A stretch of 64,000 bases of DNA from Bacillota bacterium (lineage in GTDB: Bacteria; Bacillota_I; Bacilli_A; ML615J-28; CAG-698): positions 1 through 64,000 of the forward strand of contig JAEEHM010000093.1 in the NCBI GenBank assembly GCA_016280895.1, given 5' to 3'. Both the position numbers and the translations under genes were made by a program. A model generated the notes under the pieces. The model was not told where the DNA came from. It made no database searches and saw nothing but the letters and a program-made list of their open reading frames with translations. This document shows, one piece after another, positions 53,065 to 62,332 of the stretch. Position 1 is the first letter of the stretch. Every line of letters starts with the position of its first letter.

Positions 53065-54115
53065 TATTTCTACTAACAACGGCACAGCTGTTGGAGTCAA
53101 TAATGGTGAGATTAACATACAAAATGGTCTAACTTTAGAAGGATTAAGACCTTATATTGAAGAAGTTGTTTGTTCTGAGATTGAAAAATACAAGAATAAA
53201 GCCCTTGAAACAGCAAGATTACGTGATGGCGAGTTCGTAGTTTCAGTATTTGACAAGTTAAACAAATTGGAAACTAAGATTGAAAAAGTCCAAGAAGCCT
53301 TATCATCTCCATCAATGCAGTTTGATTTATTAGAAGCAGAAAGGGGATATATTAAAACAGGAAGCCAGTCTTTGCTGAATATTTTGGGAGAATTAATTGC
53401 AGAAAGAGTTAATTGTAATGAGGCGACTATTAAACAAATAGTACTTAGTGAAGCAATTAAGACAGCTCCTATTCTCTTGGATAAGCAACTTGATATTTTG
53501 GCGTTGAGGTTTATTATTTCAAGAACGAGCCTTCCTGGAACTAGAACATTAAAACAATTGATTTCTTTTCTTAAAGAAGATGTGTTACCTTTTTGTTCTA
53601 GAGTAAATAAAATAGATAGAGTAGATTTTGAACATCTTGATTATACTAGGTGTTCAATAAAGAGCGTTATGTCTACTTCGCTATACACTATTTTGTGGCA
53701 CAACTATACTTCTGCTTTTTATGTGCCATTTTCTTCTGATTTATTAAAGATGGAACTTATTAATGGCAAGAACTTATATGAGTGGTATCCTGAAGTGTTT
53801 ATTAACGATGGAATAAACACATTAACATTTAGAAAGAATAATTATTCGGAGTTTTCAAATCAATTAAATGAAAGGAAGGATATACCTGAATCTGTTAAAA
53901 ATAAAATGATTACATTTTATAAAACCCATTGCATCGAGGAAAAGAAAGCATTTGATTATCTATTGAAAAATGCACCTGAATTGGAGCCGATAAATGAAAT
54001 GTGGGATAAAGGAGTTTCATCGATTGTTTTAAGTTCAATTGGACTAGCTATAGGAGCCATTCATATTAAAAATAATGTAAATTCATATATTGATTTAGAC
54101 ATTTGGATTCATTAA
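53048..54115 (+). CDS. Soluble partner with an N-terminal amyloid-like motif (LPO_1073/Vpar_1526-like)
   Basis: 355 residues from the ATG at 53048, preceded by GGTGA; earlier in-frame starts at 53027 and 53036 lie deeper inside the small gene. GTAVGVNNGEINI is at residues 12-24, followed by a helical region with a coiled-coil-like KLNKLETKIEKVQEAL. The block SQSLLNILGELIAERVNCNE, then LSEAIKTAPILLDKQLDILA, resembles proteins that I recall being labelled LPO_1073/Vpar_1526 family (from memory). The C-terminal 150 residues are unrecognised. It is probably the sensor or seed for the small membrane protein. Confidence 0.68.
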   Translation: MSNKSDISTNNGTAVGVNNGEINIQNGLTLEGLRPYIEEVVCSEIEKYKNKALETARLRDGEFVVSVFDKLNKLETKIEKVQEALSSPSMQFDLLEAERGYIKTGSQSLLNILGELIAERVNCNEATIKQIVLSEAIKTAPILLDKQLDILALRFIISRTSLPGTRTLKQLISFLKEDVLPFCSRVNKIDRVDFEHLDYTRCSIKSVMSTSLYTILWHNYTSAFYVPFSSDLLKMELINGKNLYEWYPEVFINDGINTLTFRKNNYSEFSNQLNERKDIPESVKNKMITFYKTHCIEEKKAFDYLLKNAPELEPINEMWDKGVSSIVLSSIGLAIGAIHIKNNVNSYIDLDIWIH

Positions 54116-54169
54116 TAATAAAAATTCGCCAAGTATTGATAAGAGTATATGATAATTGTTGAATTTAAT

Positions 54170-54520
54170 AGAAATAGAAAAGATCATATAGCAGATGCAG
54201 TACTTGCAAAAGCCGGATTTACTGAAAAGAATGCTAATAAGATAACAATAGGATTATTTAGATTAACAATGAAATCTAATAGTGATAACTTTAGAGCATC
54301 TTCAATACAAGGAGTAATGAAGAGAGTAAAAGCTAAAGGAGTAAAGGTAATAATATATGAACCAATGCTAGAAGATGGAAGTGAATTCTTTGGATCTGTT
54401 GTTGTAAATGATTTAAATAAGTTTAAAAAAGAATGTAATTGTATTATAGCTAATAGATATGATTCTTGCTTAGATGATGCCGAAGATGAAGCTTTCACAA
54501 GATTTTTTAAAAGAAAATAA
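54170..54520 (+). pseudogene. ugd: 3' end of a UDP-glucose 6-dehydrogenase gene, copy 2
   Basis: An open frame from 54149 reads [16 protein letters not shown], then [20 protein letters not shown] and on to the C-terminal Ugd domain, ending RFFKRK at 54520. It extends about 30 codons further upstream than copy 1. The last residues diverge from copy 1 (TRFFKRK instead of TRDLFRRD). The open frame lacks the catalytic and NAD domains, so I call it a remnant. Confidence 0.85.
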
Positions 54521-54787
54521 GTAAATTGGATTTAAAAAACAAGTTTTAATTTTAGTAGCATGATTTGTAAGATGATTGAATCAAGACAATAAGTATTAAA
54601 TAATAAAAAAAAGTAAAAACTAATTAGAATTGCATTTAATGAAATTGTAATAACAAGATGTAGGAAAGCTTAATATAAATAACCAGAACAAAGCTAGAAA
54701 TTGAGTATCTAATCAAAAAAAATCTAGGCTATTGTTTGTAAAAGGTAATTTCATATAGCACTGCAGCGTAATATAGAAAGAGGGAAA
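54521..54787. other. Gap before the PD-(D/E)XK gene
   Basis: 267 bp. The first 30 bp are a degenerate form of the terminator seen after ugd copy 1 (AAATTGGATTTAAAAAACAAG). I see no gene, repeat or confident promoter in the rest. Confidence 0.4.
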
Positions 54788-56872
54788 ATGGACACATTTA
54801 AATTTGATGAATACAAATATGAAAATGATTACGAATTAATTGAAGTAATAAATGAAAATGTATGTATAAATAAGATAGAAAAATTTTTTAAAAATAATAT
54901 TGAAAATTTTGAGTTTGAAACGATATTATCTATTATTATTTGCAAAAGCGAAGGCTTTTCATTTTTAAAATCAAAAGGAGTGTTTAGAGTTTTTGATAAT
55001 ATTAATAATTCTTTACATGTATTTGATTTATTAGAAAGACTGTTAAAATTGAAAAGTAGGATTAATATCGATGAGATATATATAGAAATGAAACTTGAAT
55101 TCAAAAAAATCGTAGAACCAATTAAAAGAAAAATAGATAAGTATACGAATATTGCACTGCATTACAAAGAATTTGCAATACTTGATATTATGTCAATTTG
55201 TGCAAAAAAACAGGACTTGATTAGCAATAATTTAAAATCTAAAATTAAAAATATCAATTTCGATTCTAAAGAAATAAGTTTTGTAGATTATTGTAATGGC
55301 GCATCTATATTTATAAGTCTTTTATGTGAACAATCAAATATGTTCAAAAGTAATACTAAGCACTTATATGCTGATAGAGATTTTAATATTGAAAAAAGTC
55401 TCATTTTTTTTAATAAGTTATATAAATTAAGAGAATATGAAATTTATATTGACTGCTTTGGATTCAAGGTGTGTAAAAATAATAATACATTTACCTTATC
55501 TTCACCAAATAAGGATTTGATGAAATGTATAAGTTGTTGTACAATTTTATCTTTTTTTGAAAGAATGAACTCAGCTTACTATACAAGAGATTTTTCAGGT
55601 ATTAGCTTTTCTGAATTTGTTAATAAAGATAAAGAGTATAAACTAGATAAAATCATAAAAACTGAATATAAGGATAACTTCAATTATAAAAGATATGTAT
55701 TTTCTATAACTAATTTATTTGGAAAATTGTTTAAAGAAAACTTTTTATTTAAGGAGGAAATGACTATTCTTGATGCACTGGCACGTGAATTTGTTGTTCC
55801 AGAAGTAAAATTGCTTAATATGAAATTTAGAAATAATTTGAATATTTGGGATGTTTTCAAATTTAAAAGAATTTTTGATTTGTGGAACGAAAAAATAAAA
55901 AGATTAGAATTTTCTGATAATTCTATTTATTTCAATACAGTTTCTCAAAGGCTAAAACGCTCTGATTTTAATCTTTTATTCAAATATCTATATGACAATG
56001 AAGAGAAAATAACTGATATGATTGAAATGATGAACTTTAACGCAGCAAATTCTATAAAGGATATTTTGTATAGCCCTTTTGTAGTTTTAGATGATTTTGT
56101 ATATTTTTCTCCGATTTTAGTTTCACAATCTAATATTCCAGGAAACTGTATTTCCGTAGCTAAGTATAAATCTTTGAATGATGAAAACTATAGGATTATA
56201 AATAATAGAAATGAATATGTTGAAGAATTATTAAGAAAAGTTTGCGAGCAAACTAATATTAAATGTAGAGTTGGGGAAATGGATTTTTCGTATAGAGGTA
56301 TAAAAAGTGATATTGATGTTTTACTATATAATGATGACTATATGATAATTGTTGAATGTAAGTCACCAACAGCTTCTACAAATGCATTTGAATTAAGAAA
56401 AATTTATTCATATTTAGAGAAGGGCGCTAAGCAACTTGATTTATCTCTTAAGGCGATGCAGGATGATGACTTTTATAAAAATAAAATGCATGAGTGGAAC
56501 ATACCTATTAGAAAAAGGAAAATATATTCATTGATTTGTAATGCGCAACGAGAGTTTAATGGTATTTTTATAAACAATCATCCCGTTAGATCTGTTAAGG
56601 AAATGTGTAATTATCTACTTGATGGAACAATAATAGTTTCAAATAATGAATATGTTGTTAGAACAAATGATGATGTTTTTGAATCGCTTATAGAATATAT
56701 TGGAAATAATAGTTTTATTTTTAAGGTGCTTGATTCATTGACTGAGTATAAAGAAATGTTTCATATTGAAAATAAGAAATTTGAAATGGAGAACTTTGCA
56801 TTAGATGCTCGAAATTTGGATTCAATTTTATCAAGAGAGTATGAAAAACTAGAACAATCAAAAATTAAATAG
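54788..56872 (+). CDS. Large protein with a C-terminal PD-(D/E)XK nuclease-like domain
   Basis: 694 residues with AGAGGG before the ATG. The first 450 residues are an unrecognised, mostly helical region without a P-loop. Near residues 500-560 the order SDIDVLLYNDDYMIIVECKS, with Asp near 508 and the E-x-K pair near 523-525, fits the PD-(D/E)XK core; a following Lys/Gln-rich helix (GAKQLDLSLKAMQ) agrees. It probably cleaves or binds nucleic acid. Its position among defence genes suggests a single-gene anti-phage nuclease. Nothing proves activity. Confidence 0.65.
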   Translation: MDTFKFDEYKYENDYELIEVINENVCINKIEKFFKNNIENFEFETILSIIICKSEGFSFLKSKGVFRVFDNINNSLHVFDLLERLLKLKSRINIDEIYIEMKLEFKKIVEPIKRKIDKYTNIALHYKEFAILDIMSICAKKQDLISNNLKSKIKNINFDSKEISFVDYCNGASIFISLLCEQSNMFKSNTKHLYADRDFNIEKSLIFFNKLYKLREYEIYIDCFGFKVCKNNNTFTLSSPNKDLMKCISCCTILSFFERMNSAYYTRDFSGISFSEFVNKDKEYKLDKIIKTEYKDNFNYKRYVFSITNLFGKLFKENFLFKEEMTILDALAREFVVPEVKLLNMKFRNNLNIWDVFKFKRIFDLWNEKIKRLEFSDNSIYFNTVSQRLKRSDFNLLFKYLYDNEEKITDMIEMMNFNAANSIKDILYSPFVVLDDFVYFSPILVSQSNIPGNCISVAKYKSLNDENYRIINNRNEYVEELLRKVCEQTNIKCRVGEMDFSYRGIKSDIDVLLYNDDYMIIVECKSPTASTNAFELRKIYSYLEKGAKQLDLSLKAMQDDDFYKNKMHEWNIPIRKRKIYSLICNAQREFNGIFINNHPVRSVKEMCNYLLDGTIIVSNNEYVVRTNDDVFESLIEYIGNNSFIFKVLDSLTEYKEMFHIENKKFEMENFALDARNLDSILSREYEKLEQSKIK

Positions 56873-57014
56873 TTATGATTCTTTTATTGTTATTTATCAC
56901 ATCACTCACAAAAATATGAATTTTATGCGAGCCTTTATCATTTTTAGCAAAAGATAAATCTTTATTTATATTAATAGATTTTAAGTTTAAGATATTAATT
57001 AATTCATCAGTCAT
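56865..57014 (-). CDS. Small 49-residue protein, convergent with the nuclease-like gene
   Basis: Minus-strand ATG at 57014 with a strong AAGGAGG site 5 bases upstream encodes 49 residues (MTDELINILNLKSININKDL...), ending at 56865 and overlapping the end of the plus-strand gene by 8 bp. No family is recognised. It could be the start of a gene truncated by the neighbour's arrival, or a genuine small protein. Confidence 0.45.
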   Translation of the reverse strand: MTDELINILNLKSININKDLSFAKNDKGSHKIHIFVSDVINNNKRIITI

Positions 57015-57124
57015 TTTACCTCCTTCAATGTTTCTACAAAAATATAATATCAAAAAAGGTAGATTTATTCAATATGAATCCACCACTTATTTGAAAGGTA
57101 TAGTCTTAACACCACTTATTTTAT

Positions 57125-57192
57125 GTTAAATGTCAATATTATTTTAACCAAAAAAGAGAATATTTATTTAACCAATGGGGGACAGGGGAAAT
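57125..57192 (+). mobile_element. IS-end-like repeat, copy 2 of 3
   Basis: TGTTAAATGTCAATATTA through AATGGGGGACAGGGGAAA, differing from copy 1 at very few positions. It lies between the 49-residue gene and the TrlF-type gene, within a 326-bp gap that otherwise holds the TrlF promoter and a short AAT microsatellite (57271-57288). Confidence 0.7.
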
Positions 57193-57227
57193 GCTTTAGA
57201 TTGGTTATATTTTTTATAAATTAAAAG

Positions 57228-57255
57228 TTGACAATATTTTACTGTTGTGTATAAT
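57228..57255 (+). promoter_or_regulatory. Promoter of the TrlF-type gene
   Basis: Perfect TTGACA (57228-57233), 16 bp, perfect TATAAT (57250-57255). Confidence 0.8.
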
Positions 57256-57340
57256 ATATAGTGGGCTTGTAATAATAATAATAATAACATTATTTAATTA
57301 CTAGCTAAAAAAGAATATTTTATAAAAAGAAGGAGGAAAT

Positions 57341-60300
57341 ATGAACGAAATAGGTTCGATTTGGAGAAGGTGGGATTTTCATGTACATACGCCATACTCT
57401 CTATTAAATAATGAATTTGGTGATTGCGATGATGAGGAAATTTGGGATAAATATGTTCACACATTATATGTGAAAGCAATTTCACTTTCAATAGGTGCTA
57501 TATTTTTGACAGATTATTTTATTATAGAAGGTTATGAGAAAGTAGTTTCCATTATAAAAAATCAAGAAAGAATGAAAAAAATTTTTGCGAATGAAATTAA
57601 AAAGGATTCTAATTTTTTAACAAAAGTAAATAAAATAGCAATTTTTCCTAATATAGAATTTAGAACGAGTGATACAATTAATCAAAATAAAGTACAAGTG
57701 CACGTCTTGTTTTCTAACGAATTAGCATCTAATACGATAAAAAAATATTTTTTGAAAATGTTATATTGCGATTTATCTGGAAATAAATGGTATTGTGATT
57801 TAGATGACTTAAAAAAACTTGGTGAATATTGTGATGAACGTGGAATTGGCAATTTGGTTGGGCACAATCGTTTAAAACTTGGAATGAATAATTTTTCAGT
57901 TAAAATTGATGATGTCAAAAAATATTTAGAAGATAAAAGATTTGAAGGAAAATACATTATTGTTAGTGTCGTAGAAGACTTGGATACACTTAATTGGCAA
58001 AATCAATCTGGTAGCTTGAGAGTAAAATATCGACAATTAAGTCAAGCGGTTTTTACCTCAAATGATAATAATATAAAATGGTTTAAATCTGAAGAATGCG
58101 AAAAAACCATAGGTAAAACTTTGCCTTGTATAACTGGCTCTGATTGTCATAATTTTGAAGATATGTTTGAATCAAATAATTTGAAGTATTGTTGGGTTAA
58201 ATCTGACACAACTTTTAGAGGACTAAAAGATTCTTTAAAGAATTCGGAAGAAAGAATTTATATTGGTGAAAAACCAATTGATATTGCTTTACAAGAAAAA
58301 AGAAAATCATATACGATAAAATCTATAGACATATATACTGACAGTTTAGAATCACAAAAACATTGGATAAATGGACACCTTGATTTTAATCCAGGAATGA
58401 TATCAATAATTGGAAATAAAGGAAGTGGTAAAAGCGCTATTTCTGATATTATATCTTATCTTGGTAACACTTCAAAAGAGTCATATTTTTCTTTTTTGAG
58501 ACGCGATAGATTTTTTGACAAAACTAATAAATACGCAAATAATTACAAAGGATATTTAACGTTTTATGATGGTGCTAAAACTGAGGAAAAAATAATAAAA
58601 GAGAATGGCTACGATTCAGAAAAAATTGAACGAGTCATGTATTTACCACAAAGATATATAGAAAATACCTGTAATGACATTAATAGAACCTATTTCAAGA
58701 ATGAAATCGAAGGTTTAATCTTTTCATATATCGATGATCTAGATAAAAATGGCTGTAAGAATCTAACAGAATTAATTAATAAGAAATTTTCAACAATCAA
58801 TATTGAAATAGAGACTTTAAAAGTTAAAATTAATGACATAAATAAGGATATTGTAGAAAAAGAAAGAAAGTTAACATTAGAATTTAGAAACCACTTAAGT
58901 TTGAATAAGCAAGAAATTTTGCAAAAAATTGAAAATCATAAAAGATCTAAGCCTGAACAAATAGAAAAACCATTATTAGATGACAATAACAAGTATTTGA
59001 TTTTATACTCAAGGTGTAGCCAGTTGAAAAAAACTGTTCTTGAAGATCATAATATGGAGTATACAAAATACGAAAAAATAACTGATGAACTCAATTCTAT
59101 AGATTATATTATTAATATCGAAAATGAAGTAAAAAAACGAATTATTGAATTAAACAATTTGTATAAAAACCATAATGATCAATACAATTTGGACATTAAT
59201 TGTGAAGTATCATTAGTAAAGAATGAAGAAAAAGAATTTAATGAGTATTATAAGAGATTAAACGATGATCAAGCTAAATTAAGGGAAAAATTGGTAAAAA
59301 TTGACAATGAAAGTTCTATTTATGATATTGACAACACAAAGTATGAAGAAATTGAAAATAAAATAAAACTGATTTCTAATTACTTTGCGAAAGAAGCTGC
59401 CATAGACGAAATATTTGAAGAACTATCAAAAAAAATATCTACGCAGCAAGCTCAATACCAAGCAAATCAAGAAGAAATTAAAAAATGGGATTTAATTGAT
59501 TATGGTCTTAAAAACGGAAATAGTATAATTCCATATGAGAACTCTCTAAAAGGAATACAAACCCAAATCGATTATGTAAATAATGAATTACCAAATGAAA
59601 TAAACAAGCTTAAAAATAAGCAAATTGAATTAATAAATGAACTTTATGAAAAACTTGTTTTGAAAAGAAATTCATTAAGAGAATTGTACGAGGCTGTTCA
59701 AAACAAAGTAAATAGTGTACTGGAAGATGGACTTGATAAAATGACATTTGATTCAGTAATTGCATTTGATTCTGCCCTTATAAAAAAGATTGATATGATG
59801 GTTAACCATCGAGTGTCTTCGAAGTATTCTGATTTATCATATTTAGAGAATATAGTTCCTAAAATTGATTTTAATGACAAACAATCAACGATTTCATTTA
59901 TAAAAGAACAATTTGGTAATTTATGCAACGATCTTAACTGCTTTTATAAAAATATGTTAAAGGATAATAATCAGGTTGATTTTTATAATCTATTATCTAA
60001 ATTGGATTATTTAAGTGTTCAATATGATTTAAAGATGAATAATAAGGCCTTGGATCAATTATCGCCTGGCGAAAAAGGAATAGTCTTATTAATCTTTTAC
60101 CTTGCATTGGATAAGGGAAATAAAACGTTAATTATTGATCAACCAGAAGATAATTTAGACAATCAGTCTATTTTTGAGAGATTAACAAAATTAATAGTGA
60201 TGGCAAAGAAAAACAGGCAAATAATCGTGGTGACACATAATCCAAATATAGCAGTAGCTTGTGATTCTGAGCAGATCATATACGCATCAATTGATCAAAA

Positions 60301-60433
60301 CACAAATAAAATATCATATGAATCTGGTTCAATAGAAAACCCGACAATATCAAAGCATATTGTGGATGTTTTAGAAGGAACATTACCTGCATTTTGTTAT
60401 CGAGAATCTAAATATGATGTAGGTGATAAATAA
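57341..60433 (+). CDS. PHP-domain plus SMC-like ATPase (TrlF-type defence protein)
   Basis: 1,030 residues with AGAAGGAGGAAAT before the ATG. The N-terminus is a PHP phosphoesterase domain: HVHTPYS at 14-20 provides metal-binding His, and LTDYF near 60 and GSDCHNFEDMF near 268 complete the metal site. Walker A GNKGSGKSA is near 357. A long coiled coil spans about 470-850. LSPGEKG near 907, Walker B IIDQPEDNLD near 931 and THNPN near 965 close the ABC-type ATPase. This is the layout of TrlF-type proteins found in phage-defence islands. The gene has a strong promoter and a terminator of its own, so it probably acts alone. Confidence 0.88.
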   Translation: MNEIGSIWRRWDFHVHTPYSLLNNEFGDCDDEEIWDKYVHTLYVKAISLSIGAIFLTDYFIIEGYEKVVSIIKNQERMKKIFANEIKKDSNFLTKVNKIAIFPNIEFRTSDTINQNKVQVHVLFSNELASNTIKKYFLKMLYCDLSGNKWYCDLDDLKKLGEYCDERGIGNLVGHNRLKLGMNNFSVKIDDVKKYLEDKRFEGKYIIVSVVEDLDTLNWQNQSGSLRVKYRQLSQAVFTSNDNNIKWFKSEECEKTIGKTLPCITGSDCHNFEDMFESNNLKYCWVKSDTTFRGLKDSLKNSEERIYIGEKPIDIALQEKRKSYTIKSIDIYTDSLESQKHWINGHLDFNPGMISIIGNKGSGKSAISDIISYLGNTSKESYFSFLRRDRFFDKTNKYANNYKGYLTFYDGAKTEEKIIKENGYDSEKIERVMYLPQRYIENTCNDINRTYFKNEIEGLIFSYIDDLDKNGCKNLTELINKKFSTINIEIETLKVKINDINKDIVEKERKLTLEFRNHLSLNKQEILQKIENHKRSKPEQIEKPLLDDNNKYLILYSRCSQLKKTVLEDHNMEYTKYEKITDELNSIDYIINIENEVKKRIIELNNLYKNHNDQYNLDINCEVSLVKNEEKEFNEYYKRLNDDQAKLREKLVKIDNESSIYDIDNTKYEEIENKIKLISNYFAKEAAIDEIFEELSKKISTQQAQYQANQEEIKKWDLIDYGLKNGNSIIPYENSLKGIQTQIDYVNNELPNEINKLKNKQIELINELYEKLVLKRNSLRELYEAVQNKVNSVLEDGLDKMTFDSVIAFDSALIKKIDMMVNHRVSSKYSDLSYLENIVPKIDFNDKQSTISFIKEQFGNLCNDLNCFYKNMLKDNNQVDFYNLLSKLDYLSVQYDLKMNNKALDQLSPGEKGIVLLIFYLALDKGNKTLIIDQPEDNLDNQSIFERLTKLIVMAKKNRQIIVVTHNPNIAVACDSEQIIYASIDQNTNKISYESGSIENPTISKHIVDVLEGTLPAFCYRESKYDVGDK

Positions 60434-60777
60434 AAACAATAGACAATCAAAAATAGTTAAATGCTTGATAAAAAACAATATAAAAAGAAATACATATGAG
60501 CAAATACAATCCTTATTAAAAGTTTTGATGCATCTATTTATAAAACGACTAAGGATTCTATAACTGTTAGCATTTATGACTAAGCACTTTAGTCGAAAAC
60601 TAACTCCTTTTATAGCTGCATTTGATTAACCACTATTATCAATGACTATGAAGGAGTTTTTTTATTTGTGTTAAATATATAATAAAGATAACCAAAAAGT
60701 GGAAAGTTAATTTTACCAATTAATTGTCCATAGGTTATCTTTTTTGATATACTATACACATATGGAGGATAAAAATT
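60434..60777. other. Intergenic region with a structured terminator and IS-end sequence
   Basis: 344 bp. It contains alternative hairpins at 60565-60594, the terminator at 60602-60664 and then sequence (60670-60735) that resembles the IS-end repeats found elsewhere. No gene is seen. Confidence 0.6.
60602..60664 (+). terminator. Long stem terminator after the TrlF-type gene
   Basis: AACTCCTT (60602-60609) pairs with AAGGAGTT (60651-60658), enclosing ATAG/CTAT and TTGAT/ATCAA stems, followed by seven T. It is preceded by GACTAA-GCACT-TTAGTC at 60578-60594, and a second GACTAA at 60566 could compete for the same partner. Confidence 0.7.
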
Positions 60778-60941
60778 ATGAATATGTGTATTAGTACTAA
60801 ATTAGCAGAATTTAAACACTGAATATTAAACCAAACTTTAGTGAATTATCAAGATTATTGGGTGTAGATCGTCATACATTAAAGAAGCACTATGAAGCAG
60901 GAGGAGTTAAGCCAAGAAAGAAAAGACAATATAATGTGTAA
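60778..60941 (+). pseudogene. istA: Fragment of an IS21-type transposase gene (istA N-terminus)
   Basis: The ATG with TGGAGG upstream gives MNMCISTKLAEFKH and a stop. The next frame continues IKPNFSELSRLLGVDRHTLK and KHYEAGGVKPRKKRQYNV before TAA at 60939-60941. The second part is the helix-turn-helix of IstA-like transposases. The rest of the element is gone. Confidence 0.75.
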
Positions 60942-60968
60942 AAAACCGAACAATTAATGCAAAAAGTC

Positions 60969-60997
60969 TTTACATAAAAATTACAATATGGTAAAAT
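60969..60997 (+). promoter_or_regulatory. Promoter of the second ATPase operon
   Basis: TTTACA (60969-60974), 17 bp, TAAAAT (60992-60997) with an extended TG. The leader to the ATG is only about 12 bases. Confidence 0.65.
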
Positions 60998-61015
60998 TAT
61001 GTAGAGGTGTTAACA

Positions 61016-62332
61016 ATGAAGAAACTATTACAATTTTCAACATACGGAATTAAAAATATTGAGAACATGATTACTCTTGATTTTGCTAACCAAACAATTG
61101 AAAAGGGTATTCAAAAAACTAATAATGTTAAAGGAATTTTTGGCTATAATGGAGCTGGTAAAAGTGCCATTATCACTTCAGTTGATTTTTATAATAAAAT
61201 TGTTTGTAATCCTAATTATTTGGTACAAAATGATACTAAAGATAATTTGAGCAAATTAGTCAATTATATTAGAAATGAATTTTATATTTCTGCATTATTT
61301 GAATTTGACAAAGGCATTGTCATAAAACATACTATAAAATTAGTTAAAGGTGAAATTATATCTGATTTTGTTATTTCTGAGGAATGCATTTCTATGTCAA
61401 TGGGGCGAACACTTAATGATAAGTTTAAACCAATTATTGAGAAAAGAGAAAACGAAATCTATATTGAAGACAAAATCAAAAATGCTTCAACTCGAAATTA
61501 TGAATTTTCATTAAATGATTTAAAATACAGTTCAATAGTTCAAAGCATGATGCAACAAATAATTGATCATGATAAAGAAGAAAACAATAGCGAGTTCTCT
61601 GTATTAGAAAAAATAGCTTTATCTCTTTATTCAAGTGTTAATAGTATATTGGTTTATATGCAAGAAACAGATATACACAATAATTATAAAATTGACAATA
61701 ACATTTTGAAGGACTTAATTAGTAGAGTAGAAAAAATTAAAGTTGATTTGACTGATTTTACCGAAGTTTATACAAGCGATACTATTGTTCCTAAATCTGA
61801 ATTTGAAAACTATGAGAAAGAAAATAAAAAGCTAGAAAGATTTATCAAATACTTTAAGCCAGATTTGAAGGAAATCAAATTAATACCTAGTGAAAATAGA
61901 AATGTATATAATGTAAGAAAATTATTTGTATATGAGAATTATCGTGTTGAACTAGAATTTGAGTCTTCAGGAATAAAACAATTAGTTAAACTATATTCTT
62001 ATCTAGAAAAATGTGCTAAGGGAAGAATTGTATTTGTTGATGAAATTGATACAAATATAAATGCAGTTTATTTTGAAAAACTAGTATCATTCTTTAAAAA
62101 TTATGGAAAAGGACAATTGATATTTACTACTCATAATATTGAAGTAATGAAGGCATTAAAGAATCAAAGTAGATCTATTGCTGTTTTAGGCGTTGATAAT
62201 AAATTAGATACATGGGTAAGTAAAGGAAACAAATCTCCAATTAATGATTATATAAATGGAGACTTCCCTAATTCACCAATGAATATTGAAGATTTTGACT
62301 TTATTAATATTTTTATGGGTGATGAAAAATGA
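61016..62332 (+). CDS. AAA/ABC-type ATPase of a second two-gene defence system
   Basis: 438 residues from the ATG at 61016 with GAGGTG 7 bases upstream; the GTG at 61007 lies in that site. The start LLQFSTYGIKNIENMITLDF is RecF/OLD-like. Walker A is GYNGAGKSA at about 43-51, Walker B IVFVDEIDTNIN near 336 and the switch segment LIFTTHNIEVMKAL near 370. It differs clearly from the ATPase at 24099. Its TGA overlaps the next gene's ATG by 4 bp. By analogy with OLD, PARIS and AbiL systems it is probably the sensor ATPase for that partner. Confidence 0.82.
   Translation: MKKLLQFSTYGIKNIENMITLDFANQTIEKGIQKTNNVKGIFGYNGAGKSAIITSVDFYNKIVCNPNYLVQNDTKDNLSKLVNYIRNEFYISALFEFDKGIVIKHTIKLVKGEIISDFVISEECISMSMGRTLNDKFKPIIEKRENEIYIEDKIKNASTRNYEFSLNDLKYSSIVQSMMQQIIDHDKEENNSEFSVLEKIALSLYSSVNSILVYMQETDIHNNYKIDNNILKDLISRVEKIKVDLTDFTEVYTSDTIVPKSEFENYEKENKKLERFIKYFKPDLKEIKLIPSENRNVYNVRKLFVYENYRVELEFESSGIKQLVKLYSYLEKCAKGRIVFVDEIDTNINAVYFEKLVSFFKNYGKGQLIFTTHNIEVMKALKNQSRSIAVLGVDNKLDTWVSKGNKSPINDYINGDFPNSPMNIEDFDFINIFMGDEK

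Noticed and set aside
54149-54520. A complete 123-residue gene
   Set aside because: It aligns by eye only with the last part of UDP-glucose dehydrogenase, lacks the catalytic and NAD domains, and has no ribosome site at its first ATG.
57271-57288. AAT microsatellite as a phase-variation switch for the TrlF-type gene
   Set aside because: It lies downstream of the promoter and well upstream of the ribosome site, has only about six units, and is a weak candidate in such AT-rich DNA.
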